A stretch of DNA of 64,000 nt from an uncultured Eubacteriales bacterium (GTDB lineage Bacteria > Bacillota > Clostridia > Oscillospirales > UMGS1783). Below the pieces are notes generated by a model that was not told where the DNA came from, searched no databases, and saw only the letters and a list, made by a program, of their open reading frames with translations. Made by a program: the position numbers and the translations under genes. The stretch is taken from assembly GCA_934456365.1 (NCBI GenBank), contig CAKSHC010000005.1, positions 1 through 64,000 on the forward strand. Reading direction: 5' to 3'. Shown here piece after piece: positions 8,853 through 17,050 of this stretch. How positions within the stretch are numbered: the first letter of the stretch is position 1; every line of letters begins with the position of its first letter.

Positions 8853-9562
8853 TCTTTTTATGTATCGACACCTGTACCCCTTCCTGTTCTGCGGCTCTGG
8901 CGGATGAAAAGGGCCTGATCGCCAGTGCCTTCTGCAACACCGGCCGGGGGCACAGCACAGCCATTCTGCCCCAGATCGACGCCTGTCTGAAGGCGGGGGG
9001 GAAGGCTGTTTCCGAGCTCGATTATCTGGCCGTCACGGTCGGCCCCGGCTCCTTTACCGGGGTGCGCATCGGGGTGGCCACGGCCAAGGGGCTGGCGCAG
9101 CCGCACGATCTTCCGATCATCCCCGTTTCCACCCTGGAGGCGCTGGCGGGCGGCCTTTCCGCGCCGCCGGGCACGCGCATTGCCGCGGCGCTCAACGCCC
9201 GGCGCGGGCAGGTTTATTTCGCTCTTTTTGAGCAGACGGCCGCCGGCCTGCAAAGGATCACGCCCGACGCTGCCCTCCCGGCCGAAGAGGCCCGCGCGCA
9301 AATGGAGCAAAGCCCGCTGCCCCGCCTGATTACGGGCGACGGCGCGGAGCTGATCTTTAATCCCGCCGATCCGCTGGATTCTCTTGCCCCGCCCGAGCTG
9401 CGCCTTTGTCGCGCCGAGGGAGTGGCTGCGGCGGCCCGGCAGGCGCTTTCGTCCTGTTTGTTTACCCCCGTTTCCTTCCGCGATCTCACCCCGGTTTATT
9501 TGCGCCGTCCGCAGGCCGAGAGGGAACGGCTGGAGCGATTGAAAAAGGAGGATTCTCAATGA
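8849..9562 (+). CDS. tsaB: TsaB, tRNA threonylcarbamoyladenosine synthesis protein
   Basis: TsaB is the ASKHA-fold, catalytically inactive partner of TsaD that scaffolds the t6A synthesis complex. The N-terminus FLCIDTCTPSCSAAL and the block VTVGPGSFTGVRIGVATAKGLA (given here in part) are diagnostic; length is 237 residues. The ATG at 8849 overlaps the tsaE stop, and its own stop overlaps the rpiB start. TsaD is not in the window. Confidence 0.93.
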   Translation: MIFLCIDTCTPSCSAALADEKGLIASAFCNTGRGHSTAILPQIDACLKAGGKAVSELDYLAVTVGPGSFTGVRIGVATAKGLAQPHDLPIIPVSTLEALAGGLSAPPGTRIAAALNARRGQVYFALFEQTAAGLQRITPDAALPAEEARAQMEQSPLPRLITGDGAELIFNPADPLDSLAPPELRLCRAEGVAAAARQALSSCLFTPVSFRDLTPVYLRRPQAERERLERLKKEDSQ

Positions 9563-10017
9563 AACTCATTATTGGCAACGACCATGCCGGAGTGGAGCTC
9601 AAGCAGGCCATTGTTCGGCACCTCACCGAACGCGGCATCGCCGTCCACGATCTGGGCGTGGGCCCCGGCGAGAAGGCGGATTATCCCGATATTGCCGAGG
9701 CGCTGGCTTTGAAGGTGGCCGATCATTCGTATGATCTGGGCATTCTCGTGTGCGGCACCGGCATCGGCATGAGCATGGCCGCCAACCGCATCAGCGGCGT
9801 GCGCGCCGCCGCCACCAGCTCGGCCTTCGGCGCCAAGTTCTGCCGGGCGCACAACGACGCCAATGTGCTCTGCCTGGGGCAGCGCATTCTGGGCGAGGGC
9901 GAAGCGCTTATGCTGGTCGACCTGTTTGTGGACACCCCGTTTGATACCGTCAACGAGCGCCATAAGAAACGCATTGGCCTCATCGACGCCATCGATAAAA
10001 AATACAAAGGAGAATAA
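9559..10017 (+). CDS. rpiB: Ribose-5-phosphate isomerase B
   Basis: This enzyme interconverts ribose-5-phosphate and ribulose-5-phosphate in the non-oxidative pentose phosphate pathway (RpiB/LacAB family). The 152-residue protein begins [15 protein letters not shown] and has the catalytic-loop motif [17 protein letters not shown] and later [12 protein letters not shown]. The start has AAGGAGG 8 bp upstream and forms an ATGA-type overlap with tsaB. It sits directly before upp, an order common in Clostridia, and links ribose phosphate supply to pyrimidine salvage. Confidence 0.94.
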   Translation: MKLIIGNDHAGVELKQAIVRHLTERGIAVHDLGVGPGEKADYPDIAEALALKVADHSYDLGILVCGTGIGMSMAANRISGVRAAATSSAFGAKFCRAHNDANVLCLGQRILGEGEALMLVDLFVDTPFDTVNERHKKRIGLIDAIDKKYKGE

Positions 10018-10021
10018 AGCC

Positions 10022-10651
10022 ATGGACCAAAACATCCACATCATGACCCATCCCCTCATCCAGCATAAGCTGGCGCTGATCCGCAATAAGGATGCCTCGG
10101 GCAAGGAGTTCCGCGAAACGGTCAGCGAGATCGCCACGCTGCTCTGCTATGACGCCGCCCGCGACCTGCGCACCCGGGAAGTGGAGGTGGAAACCCCCAT
10201 CACCACGGCGCATTGCCATGTGCTGGCGGATAAGATCGCCATTGTGCCCATCCTGCGCGCCGGCCTCGGCATGGTGGAAGGGGTGGAGAACCTGATCCCC
10301 ACGGCCCGCGTGGGCCATATCGGCCTTTACCGCGATCCGCAGACGCTGGAGCCGGTCGAGTACTACTGCAAGCTCCCCGAGCACATCGATCAGCATCAGG
10401 TGTTTGTGCTGGATCCGATGCTGGCCACCGGCGGCAGCGCCAAGGCGGCCATCGGCTTTTTGAAAAAGCATGGCGCCAAGCACATCAAGTTCCTCTGCAT
10501 CATCGCCGCTCCCGAAGGGCTCAACGCGCTCCACGAGGCGCATCCCGATGTGGAGATCATCTGCGCCGGGCTGGATGAAAAGCTCAACGACCACGGCTAC
10601 ATCGTGCCCGGTCTTGGCGACGCCGGCGACCGCATCTTCGGCACCAAGTAA
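10022..10651 (+). CDS. upp: Uracil phosphoribosyltransferase
   Basis: This salvage enzyme converts uracil plus PRPP to UMP. The 209-residue protein has the usual length. Its PRPP-binding motif is [17 protein letters not shown], and the uracil-binding C-terminus contains [14 protein letters not shown]. The start ATG at 10022 follows the Shine-Dalgarno AAAGGAG closely after the rpiB stop, so it is the last gene of tsaE-tsaB-rpiB-upp and is followed by an intrinsic terminator. Confidence 0.96.
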   Translation: MDQNIHIMTHPLIQHKLALIRNKDASGKEFRETVSEIATLLCYDAARDLRTREVEVETPITTAHCHVLADKIAIVPILRAGLGMVEGVENLIPTARVGHIGLYRDPQTLEPVEYYCKLPEHIDQHQVFVLDPMLATGGSAKAAIGFLKKHGAKHIKFLCIIAAPEGLNALHEAHPDVEIICAGLDEKLNDHGYIVPGLGDAGDRIFGTK

Positions 10652-10670
10652 AATTCTCCTTTCGATTCGG

Positions 10671-10699
10671 AAAGAGAGGGCTGCGCGCCCTCTCTTTTT
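10671..10699 (+). terminator. Intrinsic terminator after upp
   Basis: An 11-bp stem (10671-10681 with 10687-10697) has a 5-nt loop and ends in a T run. Confidence 0.85.
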
Positions 10700-10786
10700 C
10701 GCTGCGCTTTCCTGCAAAAAGGGCTTTTTTTCGATGGGCTTTTGCGGTATAATGAAAAAAATCGGATCGCATTGTGAGGAATCTGC

Positions 10787-12523
10787 ATGAAATTCTCGGA
10801 AACGCTCAACAACCTTCTCTCCCGCCTTTCCTGCACGGCAAAGGAGCTCTGCGCCGCCTCCGGCCTGTCGGAGGCCACGCTCAGCCGCTACCGCAGCGGC
10901 GAGCGGCTGCCGCAGCCCGGGTCGGAGAGCTTTGAAAATCTTTGCCGGGCGCTGATCCGGCTGGCCGGGCAGAAGGATCCGGCGGAGCTCACACCGGATC
11001 AGATCCGCGCCGCGCTTTTGGCCAGCGAGGATCTGCCGTCGCAGGATCGCGAAGTGCTCCGGCAAAATCTCAACGCGCTGATCGCGGCGCTGAATCTCAA
11101 TCTGACCCGCCTTTGCCGCGGCATCAACTACGATTCGTCCGCCCTTTTCCGCATCCGCAACGGCAGCCGGCTTCCCGCCGATTCCGGCCAGTTTGCCGCC
11201 TCGGTGGCTTCCTTTGTGGCGCGCGAAGCCAAAACCCCGGCTGAGAGGGCGGCTCTGGCGGAGCTGATCGGCGCGGAGGCTTCGGAGCTGGAGGATCTTT
11301 CCGTCCGCTATTCCCGGCTGCTTTCCTGGCTGCTCGATCGCCAGCCCGAGAAAGAGGAGGGCGGGCGCGTGGCCGGATTTCTCAACCGGCTCGATGAATT
11401 CGACCTCAACGAATACATCAAGGCCATTCATTTCGACGAGCTCAAGGTGCCCTCCGTCCCGTTTCAGATCCCGTCGTCGCGCGCGTATTTCGGCCTGTCC
11501 GAGATGATGGAGAGCGAGCTGGATTTTCTCAAGGCCACGGTTTTATCCAAATCCACGGCGCCGGTCACCATGTACAGCGATATGCCGCTTCAGGAAATGG
11601 CCAAGGATCCGGATTTTCCGAAAAAGTGGATGTTCGGCATGGCGATGCTGCTCAAAAAAGGGCTGCACCTCAATCAGATCCACAATCTGGACCGCTCCTT
11701 TGAGGATATGATGCTGGGGCTGGAAAGCTGGATCCCCATGTATATGACCGGGCAGATTTCCCCTTATTATCTCAAAAGCGAAACCAACCGGGTGTTTCTC
11801 CATTTGCTCAAGGTTTCGGGAGCGGCCGCCCTTACGGGCGAGGCGGTGGCGGGATATCAGAGCGAGGGGAGATATTATCTGACCAAATCCAGAAAGGAAA
11901 TGGAGTATTATCAGAAGCGGGCAGACGAGCTGCTTTCCTGCGCCAGTCCTCTGATGGAGATCTATAAAAGCGAGCGGGCGAAGGAGCATGGCGCGTTCCT
12001 TCTGGCCGACGCGTCTTTGCCTGGGCGGCGGCGCAGCATTCTTTCCACCCCTCCGCTCTACACCATGGGAGAGGAGCTTCTGACGCGCATTCTGGATCGG
12101 CAGAACCTTCCCGAGGAGGAGCGCGCAGCCATCCGGAAGGCGGCCGGCGATCAGCGGGCGCGGGTGGAGCGCATTCTGGAAACCGAAACCGTTTGGGACG
12201 AGGTTGCCGATCTGACGGAAGAGGAGTTTGCCGCGCATCCGGTTTCGCTTGATCTGGCCGAAACCTTTTATGAAACCGATCTGCCGTATCGCTACGAGGA
12301 GTATTTGGCTCACTGGGAGCAAACCGAGGCCTTTGCCGCGGCGCATCCGAATTATTCCGTGCAGAGAACCCGTTCGCAGGCTTTCCGCAATCTGCAGATC
12401 CGGATGCACGAGGAACAGTGGGCAATGGTATCCAAAAGCAAGGCGCCAGCCATTCATTTCGTGATCCGCCACCCCAAGCTTCGCCGCGCGATCGAAAGCT
12501 TTATCCCGCCGGTGGTGGAGTAA
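10787..12523 (+). CDS. Large XRE-type helix-turn-helix protein, function unknown
   Basis: The N-terminus (about residues 10-60) is a Cro/CI-type helix-turn-helix: TAKELCAASGLSEATLSRYRSGERLP. A second similar segment appears at about 100-140 (LNLTRLCRGINYDSSALFRIRNGSRLP), suggesting two DNA-binding modules. The remaining 430 residues are largely helical with no motif I can name. Total length of 578 is much longer than ordinary XRE repressors. A TATAAT box lies at 10748-10753 with a weak -35. It is monocistronic between two terminators and lies 90 bp upstream of the recombinase gene. Whether it regulates the nearby switch is unknown. Confidence 0.75.
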   Translation: MKFSETLNNLLSRLSCTAKELCAASGLSEATLSRYRSGERLPQPGSESFENLCRALIRLAGQKDPAELTPDQIRAALLASEDLPSQDREVLRQNLNALIAALNLNLTRLCRGINYDSSALFRIRNGSRLPADSGQFAASVASFVAREAKTPAERAALAELIGAEASELEDLSVRYSRLLSWLLDRQPEKEEGGRVAGFLNRLDEFDLNEYIKAIHFDELKVPSVPFQIPSSRAYFGLSEMMESELDFLKATVLSKSTAPVTMYSDMPLQEMAKDPDFPKKWMFGMAMLLKKGLHLNQIHNLDRSFEDMMLGLESWIPMYMTGQISPYYLKSETNRVFLHLLKVSGAAALTGEAVAGYQSEGRYYLTKSRKEMEYYQKRADELLSCASPLMEIYKSERAKEHGAFLLADASLPGRRRSILSTPPLYTMGEELLTRILDRQNLPEEERAAIRKAAGDQRARVERILETETVWDEVADLTEEEFAAHPVSLDLAETFYETDLPYRYEEYLAHWEQTEAFAAAHPNYSVQRTRSQAFRNLQIRMHEEQWAMVSKSKAPAIHFVIRHPKLRRAIESFIPPVVE

Positions 12524-12545
12524 AAGCAGTCATTTTTTGTCCCCA

Positions 12546-12569
12546 AAGCCTCCGAAGGGAGGCTTTTTT
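12546..12569 (+). terminator. Intrinsic terminator after the XRE-type gene
   Basis: An 8-bp stem AAGCCTCC/GGAGGCTT with a GAAG loop is followed by six Ts. Confidence 0.85.
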
Positions 12570-12613
12570 CATCGTTTTTTTGTAAAATGGGGAGAAAAAA
12601 GGGATGGAAAACC

Positions 12614-13438
12614 ATGAAAAACGACCTGATTTTCTTCCAAAAGCAGCTTCTTTTGGAGGAAAAAGCCCCCGCAACCGTTCAGAAATACACCCGCGCCGCC
12701 CAAAATTTCGCTCGTTTTGGGCAGAAAAGGGCCCTCAGTCCGGCGCTTTCTCTCGCGTATAAGCGCGTTTTGGCTCAAAAGCTTTCCCCGCGCTCGGTCA
12801 ACGCCTCGGTCGCCGCCCTCAACCGCTTCTTCGAAGCCGTCGGCCGCCCGGACTGCCGTCTTAAAACGCTGCGCTGGCAGCGCCCCGCCTTCTGCGCCGA
12901 GGAGCGCGAGCTCTCCCGCGCCGAATACGAGCGCCTCTGCCGCGCGGCCGAGCAGCAGAAAAAGCCCCGCCTGCTCCTGCTTTTGCAGGCGCTCTGCGCC
13001 ACCGGCATCCGGGTGGGCGAGCTGCCCTTTCTCACCGTCGAGGCCGCCCGGCGGGGCGAGGCCTTTGTGCAGAGCAAGGGCAAGGCGCGCACCGTTTTCC
13101 TCGTGCGGGCGCTGCGGCAGCGGCTTTTGCAGTATGCCGCCCAGCGGGGCATTGAAAGCGGCCCGATCTTCATCACCCGCACGGGAAAGCCGATCGACCG
13201 GGTGGCCGTCTGGCGGGAGATGAAGGCCCTTTGCCGGGCGGCGGGGGTGGATGAGCGCAAGGTGTTTCCCCACAACCTGCGCCATCTCTTTGCCCGGATT
13301 TTCTACGAGCAGGAAAAGGACATCGCCAAGCTGGCCGACCTCTTAGGACATTCGAGCATCGACACCACCCGCATCTATATCGTTTCCACCGGCGCCGAGC
13401 ATCGCCGGAAGATGGAAAAAATGCGGCTGATCCTATAA
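12614..13438 (+). CDS. Tyrosine recombinase, probable DNA invertase of the adjacent switch
   Basis: The 274-residue protein is a XerC/D-like tyrosine recombinase. It has an N-terminal SAM-like core-binding domain (about 1-95) and a catalytic domain with the expected residues: R in TGIRVGELPF, K in SKGKARTVFL, HxxR in PHNLRHLFAR, H in LLGHSSIDTTR and the nucleophile Y in RIYIVS. I chose ATG 12614; an upstream in-frame ATG at 12587 is possible, but AAGGGA lies about 9 bp before 12614. No phage or conjugation genes are nearby. The stop lies 9 bp before the first of two inverted repeats, so I infer that it inverts the element at 13448-13736 and is not a prophage integrase. Confidence 0.85.
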   Translation: MKNDLIFFQKQLLLEEKAPATVQKYTRAAQNFARFGQKRALSPALSLAYKRVLAQKLSPRSVNASVAALNRFFEAVGRPDCRLKTLRWQRPAFCAEERELSRAEYERLCRAAEQQKKPRLLLLLQALCATGIRVGELPFLTVEAARRGEAFVQSKGKARTVFLVRALRQRLLQYAAQRGIESGPIFITRTGKPIDRVAVWREMKALCRAAGVDERKVFPHNLRHLFARIFYEQEKDIAKLADLLGHSSIDTTRIYIVSTGAEHRRKMEKMRLIL

Positions 13439-13447
13439 TCAGCCGCA

Positions 13448-13475
13448 TACAACAGAATCCGTATTCCGTTGTAAA
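13448..13475 (+). repeat. Left inverted repeat of the switch (recombination site)
   Basis: Arms ACAACAGAAT (13449-13458) and ATTCCGTTGT (13463-13472) flank the centre CCGT. The arms are a 10-bp inverted repeat with one mismatch, as expected for two recombinase protomers bound around a short crossover region. The asymmetric centre gives the site a direction. Confidence 0.85.
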
Positions 13476-13516
13476 TTGGTTGGGGAAAGAAGTTCTCAAC
13501 CAATTTCTTGTGTTGG

Positions 13517-13545
13517 ATTATATCATACTTATATGGTTCTGTAAA
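13517..13545 (-). promoter_or_regulatory. Promoter inside the invertible element, facing left
   Basis: On the minus strand TTTACA (13540-13545), a 17-bp spacer and TATAAT (13517-13522) are present, with TG one base upstream of the -10 (extended -10). This is among the best promoters in the window. As oriented here it transcribes toward the 3' end of the recombinase gene, antisense to it. Confidence 0.85.
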
Positions 13546-13708
13546 CAGTTTTCCTCGAAAAAGCGCCGGCAAAACCGAAAAAGGAGCACGACGAACAGGC
13601 CTTCTCCCGGGAAGAAACGAAAAAAGGAGGGATAAGGCCTTGTTTCCGTGCGCTTTTTTGGCTTGCGGGGGCGGGAATTTCGGTTCGCGCGCCCGCGCGG
13701 CTCAAAGG

Positions 13709-13736
13709 TTTACAACGGAATACGGATTCCGTTGTA
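13709..13736 (-). repeat. Right inverted repeat of the switch (recombination site)
   Basis: Arms ACAACGGAAT (13712-13721) and ATTCCGTTGT (13726-13735) are perfectly palindromic around ACGG, the complement of the left centre CCGT. The two sites are therefore in opposite directions, the geometry that gives inversion and not deletion. It ends 7 bp before the Shine-Dalgarno sequence of the next gene. Confidence 0.85.
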
Positions 13737-13759
13737 CTTATTAGAGGAGGTAAAAAATC

Positions 13760-14555
13760 ATGAAGGAAGAGACTAATAGAAAATATTTATATCGGTATAT
13801 GCATTACACCGAATTTTCAGATATGATTCGGTTTAAGAGATTAACTCTTAAGTATCCGGGAAAATGGGAGGATAATTTGGAATTATTGTTTTTAAAATGT
13901 TTTGAAAATAAAGGGAGGCTCGAGAAATTATTAGATGAGTATCGAAAAAAGAGTCTGCCGAATACAGCTGAGCATGATATAAAAAGTGATTTCCAGATTA
14001 TATCTTCGTGGTTGTTAGGAATTCGTTGCCAGTGTTGGACGCACAAAGAAGATGATTTAATAATGTGGAATGCGCGAAATAGTACTGAAACTATAAGAAT
14101 ATGTGTTAATAGAGAGGTTTTTGACAGGTGCAAAGAAGATACTGACAAAGAAGATACTGACATGGTTTTAGTGCATAGGGATGTTGACTATCAGCCGGAA
14201 ATATCTATTGAATCTATTGTTGAAGCATTTTTTAAGAATGATCGACGCATACACCCTCTCATATTTAAAAAAAGATGTATTTTCGTATGAGGAAGAATAT
14301 CGTATAGCAATTATACCACCATTTTCATTCTGTGCGAACTCGTATGGAAACACTTTATCGGAATTCTTGCAAAATCATTTTTATGAAGTTAAAGCAGAAA
14401 ACGGGGTGGCTAATAAGTATTTAAGGTTCAATATAAACAATATTGAAGATGTTAAAGTTCATCCAAATGCATCGGAATCTTTTGCGAGCCTTATTGAGGC
14501 TGATTGCGAAAGTTATGGGATAAAATATCGCGGTAAATCAAAAATTTTAGATTAG
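13760..14555 (+). pseudogene. DUF2971-family protein gene, frameshifted in an A7 tract
   Basis: The first frame (13760-14290) starts MKEETNRKYLYRYMHY and carries the DUF2971 pattern: GKWEDNLE, then CQCWTHKEDDLIMWN. It stops shortly after FKK at 14266-14272. The family's continuation KKDVFSYEEEYRIAIIPP is in another frame, running to 14555. Removing one A from the run of seven at 14267-14273 would join the two parts into a protein of about 264 residues. The cause may be a real mutation, slipped-strand phase variation, transcriptional slippage or a sequencing error. The gene is much more AT-rich than its surroundings, so it is probably acquired. It has a strong Shine-Dalgarno (AGAGGAGG) 24 bp after the right inverted repeat and is the first gene the switch would turn on. 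The biochemical role of DUF2971 is not known to me. Confidence 0.75.
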
Positions 14556-14590
14556 TTAGAAAGGAATATTGCGAAAGAGAGGTATGAGAA

Positions 14591-17050
14591 ATGAAGAAAG
14601 TATCGAAACGGGTGAAGGGGCTGCTGGTCTTTTTGGCGGCGGTTGTGGTGGCTGCTGCTGTGGCGGGCGGGGTGCATAGCTTTGCTGCCAGCAGCACCGC
14701 TACCGAGGGCTATCTTACTTACGCTGTGGAAAACGGGGGGGCAACAATCACTGATTGTGATACGTCGATTTTCGGTGATTTTGTGATCCCGGAGAAACTG
14801 GGCGGGTATCCGGTGACCAGAATCGGAGACGATGCCTTCCAGGAGTGCAGCCGTCTGACCTCAATTAAGATCCCAGAGGGTGTGACCTCGATCGGTGACT
14901 ATGCTTTCTCTGGATGTACGGGGGTGACCTCGATTGAGATCCCAGAGGGTGTGACTTCGATTGGTGACTATGCTTTCTCTGGTTGTATGGGGGTGACCTC
15001 GATTGAGATCCCGGAGGGTGTGACCTCGATCGGTGACTATGCCTTCATCAGTTGTACACACCTGATTTCAATCAAGATGCCGAAGGGTGTAACCACGATC
15101 GGTAATGGTGTCTTCTACTGCTGCAGCAGCTTGACCTCGATCGAGATTTCGGAAGATGTGACCATAATCGGCGATAGTGCCTTTGCTGGTTGCATTAGTC
15201 TGACCTCAATTGAGATCCCTTCCGGTGTGACTGCGATCGGCGAATATACTTTTAGCGGTTGTACCGGGTTAAGTTCAATCAAGATTCCGGAGGGCGTGAC
15301 CTCGATCGGCGGCGGGGCTTTCACCGACTGCAGCAGTTTAACATCGATTGTGCTGCCGTCTGGCATGACTAAGATTAATAGTTATACCTTCAATGGTTGC
15401 ACAGGATTGACCTCAATCAAGATTCCGGAGAGTGTGACTACGATTGGAATAAAAGGGTTTTCCTGCTGCATAGCTTTAACCTCGATTGAGATTCCAGAAG
15501 GAGTAACCTCAGTCGGCAAGTTGGCTTTCAAAGATTGCAGTGGGCTTACCTCAATCGAGCTGCCCTCGAGCGTGACGGCAATTGGAGATTCTGCATTTGA
15601 AGGCTGCACGGGTTTGGAAGAAATGACGCTTCCTCTCTGTGGAAAGACATTAGCTGCATATTTTGACAGAAGTGGTGTGGCCTCCTTGAGAAAGGTAACC
15701 GTGGTGGGCGATACGGCCCTTGCGGATCGCGCTTTTGCCGGTTGCTCGCAGCTGACTTCGGTCGTACTGCCGCCCGAACTGACCACGATCGGCGAGTCGG
15801 CCTTCGATGGGTGTACGGGCCTGGAAGAAATCACCCTCCCGCTTTGCGGAGAAACGCTGAAAGATCGCTTGGGTATGGAAGTTTTGCCCAGTTCCTTGAA
15901 AAAAGTAACCGTGGTTGACGATACGGCTCTTGCAGACTACGCCTTCTCCGACTGTTCGCAGCTGACCTCGATCGAACTGCCGTCCGGTATGGCCTCGATC
16001 GGCAGCTGTGCCTTTGTGGGATGTACCGGGCTGACGGAGATGGAGCTTCCGGAGGGACTGACCTCGCTTGGCGGGGGTGCTTTCCGGGACTGTTCCGGGC
16101 TGATTTCGATCGAGATCCCGAAGGGTGTGACTGCTTTGACGTACACCTTCATGAATTGCACTGCATTGACTGCGATCACGATCCCCGAAGGGGTAGTTTC
16201 GCTCGATGGGACCTTTACGGGCTGCTCGAGCCTGACTGCGATTGAGATTCCGGCGAGCGTGGTGGCCATCGATCATAACGGCATTGATTCGCACTGCTTT
16301 GCCGGCTGCACCGGGCTGACCTCCCTTGTGGTGGCTTCGGGGAATCCGATCTACCATAGCGATGGAAACTGCCTCATCGAAACGGCAAGCACGCTGCTGA
16401 TCGCCGGGTGCAAAACCAGCGTGATTCCCGATGATGGAAGCGTGGCCTTTATCAGAACTTCGGCTTTTGCAAGTCAAACGGAGCTGACTTCGATCACGAT
16501 CCCGGCGAGTGTGACCGAGATTGGGCCTTACGCCTTCTATCATTGTACGGGCCTGACTACGCTTGAGATCCAGCCGGGGATGACCATGATCGGAGCCTGT
16601 GCTTTTTATGAATGCGAAAATCTGACCTCGGTGAAGATCCCTTCGGGGGTAACGACGATCCGGCACATGGCTTTCTATGGGTGCACCGAGCTGACCTCGG
16701 CTGAAATTCCGGCAAGTGTGGTCGGATTCGGCGATCGGGTGTTTATGAACTGCCCGAACCTGACCATTTACGGGTATGCCGGTACGAGGGCGGAATCCTA
16801 TGCCGAGGAAAACAACATTCCCTTCCGGCTGATCGCCATCCCCGGCGATCTGGACGGCGATGGCGTGGTAACGGACAGCGATGTGCTTTATTTATTGAAG
16901 CATACCTTCCGGCCGGAGAAGTATCCGATCAATCAGCCTTGTGACTACGATGGGGATGGGAACGTGACCGACGCGGACGCGCAGTACCTGCTCAAGCACA
17001 CCTTCCGCCCGGACAAATATCCGTTAACGAATAAGGAGAGAGAATCATGA
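14591..17050 (+). CDS. Secreted BspA-like leucine-rich-repeat protein with C-terminal dockerin
   Basis: The 819-residue protein begins with a lysine-rich, hydrophobic signal peptide (about 1-34, cut near SFAAS). It then has about thirty BspA/TpLRR-type repeats of about 23 residues, with the pattern IPEGVTSIGDYAFSGCTGLT. Such proteins bind host or bacterial surfaces in several pathogens and commensals. The last 70 residues form a type I dockerin: two calcium-loop repeats, GDLDGDGVVTDSDVLYLL and DYDGDGNVTDADAQYLL, each followed by KHTFRP. It has no membrane anchor or sortase signal, so I infer display through the cohesin-like protein encoded next, whose start overlaps its stop. A weak Shine-Dalgarno (GAGAGG) precedes the ATG, which lies 35 bp after the DUF2971 gene. 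I see no clear promoter of its own. Confidence 0.9.
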   Translation: MKKVSKRVKGLLVFLAAVVVAAAVAGGVHSFAASSTATEGYLTYAVENGGATITDCDTSIFGDFVIPEKLGGYPVTRIGDDAFQECSRLTSIKIPEGVTSIGDYAFSGCTGVTSIEIPEGVTSIGDYAFSGCMGVTSIEIPEGVTSIGDYAFISCTHLISIKMPKGVTTIGNGVFYCCSSLTSIEISEDVTIIGDSAFAGCISLTSIEIPSGVTAIGEYTFSGCTGLSSIKIPEGVTSIGGGAFTDCSSLTSIVLPSGMTKINSYTFNGCTGLTSIKIPESVTTIGIKGFSCCIALTSIEIPEGVTSVGKLAFKDCSGLTSIELPSSVTAIGDSAFEGCTGLEEMTLPLCGKTLAAYFDRSGVASLRKVTVVGDTALADRAFAGCSQLTSVVLPPELTTIGESAFDGCTGLEEITLPLCGETLKDRLGMEVLPSSLKKVTVVDDTALADYAFSDCSQLTSIELPSGMASIGSCAFVGCTGLTEMELPEGLTSLGGGAFRDCSGLISIEIPKGVTALTYTFMNCTALTAITIPEGVVSLDGTFTGCSSLTAIEIPASVVAIDHNGIDSHCFAGCTGLTSLVVASGNPIYHSDGNCLIETASTLLIAGCKTSVIPDDGSVAFIRTSAFASQTELTSITIPASVTEIGPYAFYHCTGLTTLEIQPGMTMIGACAFYECENLTSVKIPSGVTTIRHMAFYGCTELTSAEIPASVVGFGDRVFMNCPNLTIYGYAGTRAESYAEENNIPFRLIAIPGDLDGDGVVTDSDVLYLLKHTFRPEKYPINQPCDYDGDGNVTDADAQYLLKHTFRPDKYPLTNKERES
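14865..15048 (+). repeat. Near-identical 69-bp tandem repeats inside the LRR gene
   Basis: Three consecutive copies of a 69-bp unit encode I-P-E-G-V-T-S-I-G-D-Y-A-F modules with only a few nucleotide changes, while the later repeats in the gene have diverged. Such recent tandem copies can expand or contract by recombination and so change the length of the solenoid. Confidence 0.7.

Larger units (their letters stand above)
13448..13736. other. Predicted invertible promoter element (phase switch)
   Basis: This 289-bp noncoding interval lies between the recombinase and the downstream operon. It is bounded by 28-bp inverted repeats that differ at one base. Inside are one strong promoter now facing left, a 10-bp stem-loop (13473-13482 with 13497-13506), and a 12-bp imperfect stem (13597-13608 with 13629-13640) followed by a T6 run at 13653-13658. 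Inversion would map position x to 27184-x. That would place the -35 at 13639-13644, the -10 at 13662-13667 and the likely start site near 13675, pointing at the Shine-Dalgarno AGAGGAGG (13743-13750) of the next gene. I see no comparably good rightward promoter in the given orientation, so this copy appears to be OFF. Confidence 0.8.

Noticed and set aside
12614..13438. Recombinase as a prophage or conjugative-element integrase
   Set aside because: No phage, relaxase or excisionase genes are nearby; the adjacent sites are inverted and close together, which fits DNA inversion.
13508..13744. 78-codon plus-strand frame inside the invertible element
   Set aside because: It runs through the right recombination site, has no Shine-Dalgarno and a translation without recognisable features.
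15650..16666. Minus-strand frames inside the LRR gene
   Set aside because: They mirror the repeat pattern of the coding strand and carry no independent start signals.
14591..17050. LRR repeats considered as a CRISPR array or simple repeat
   Set aside because: The 69-bp units are in frame, encode BspA-type repeats and have no unique spacers.
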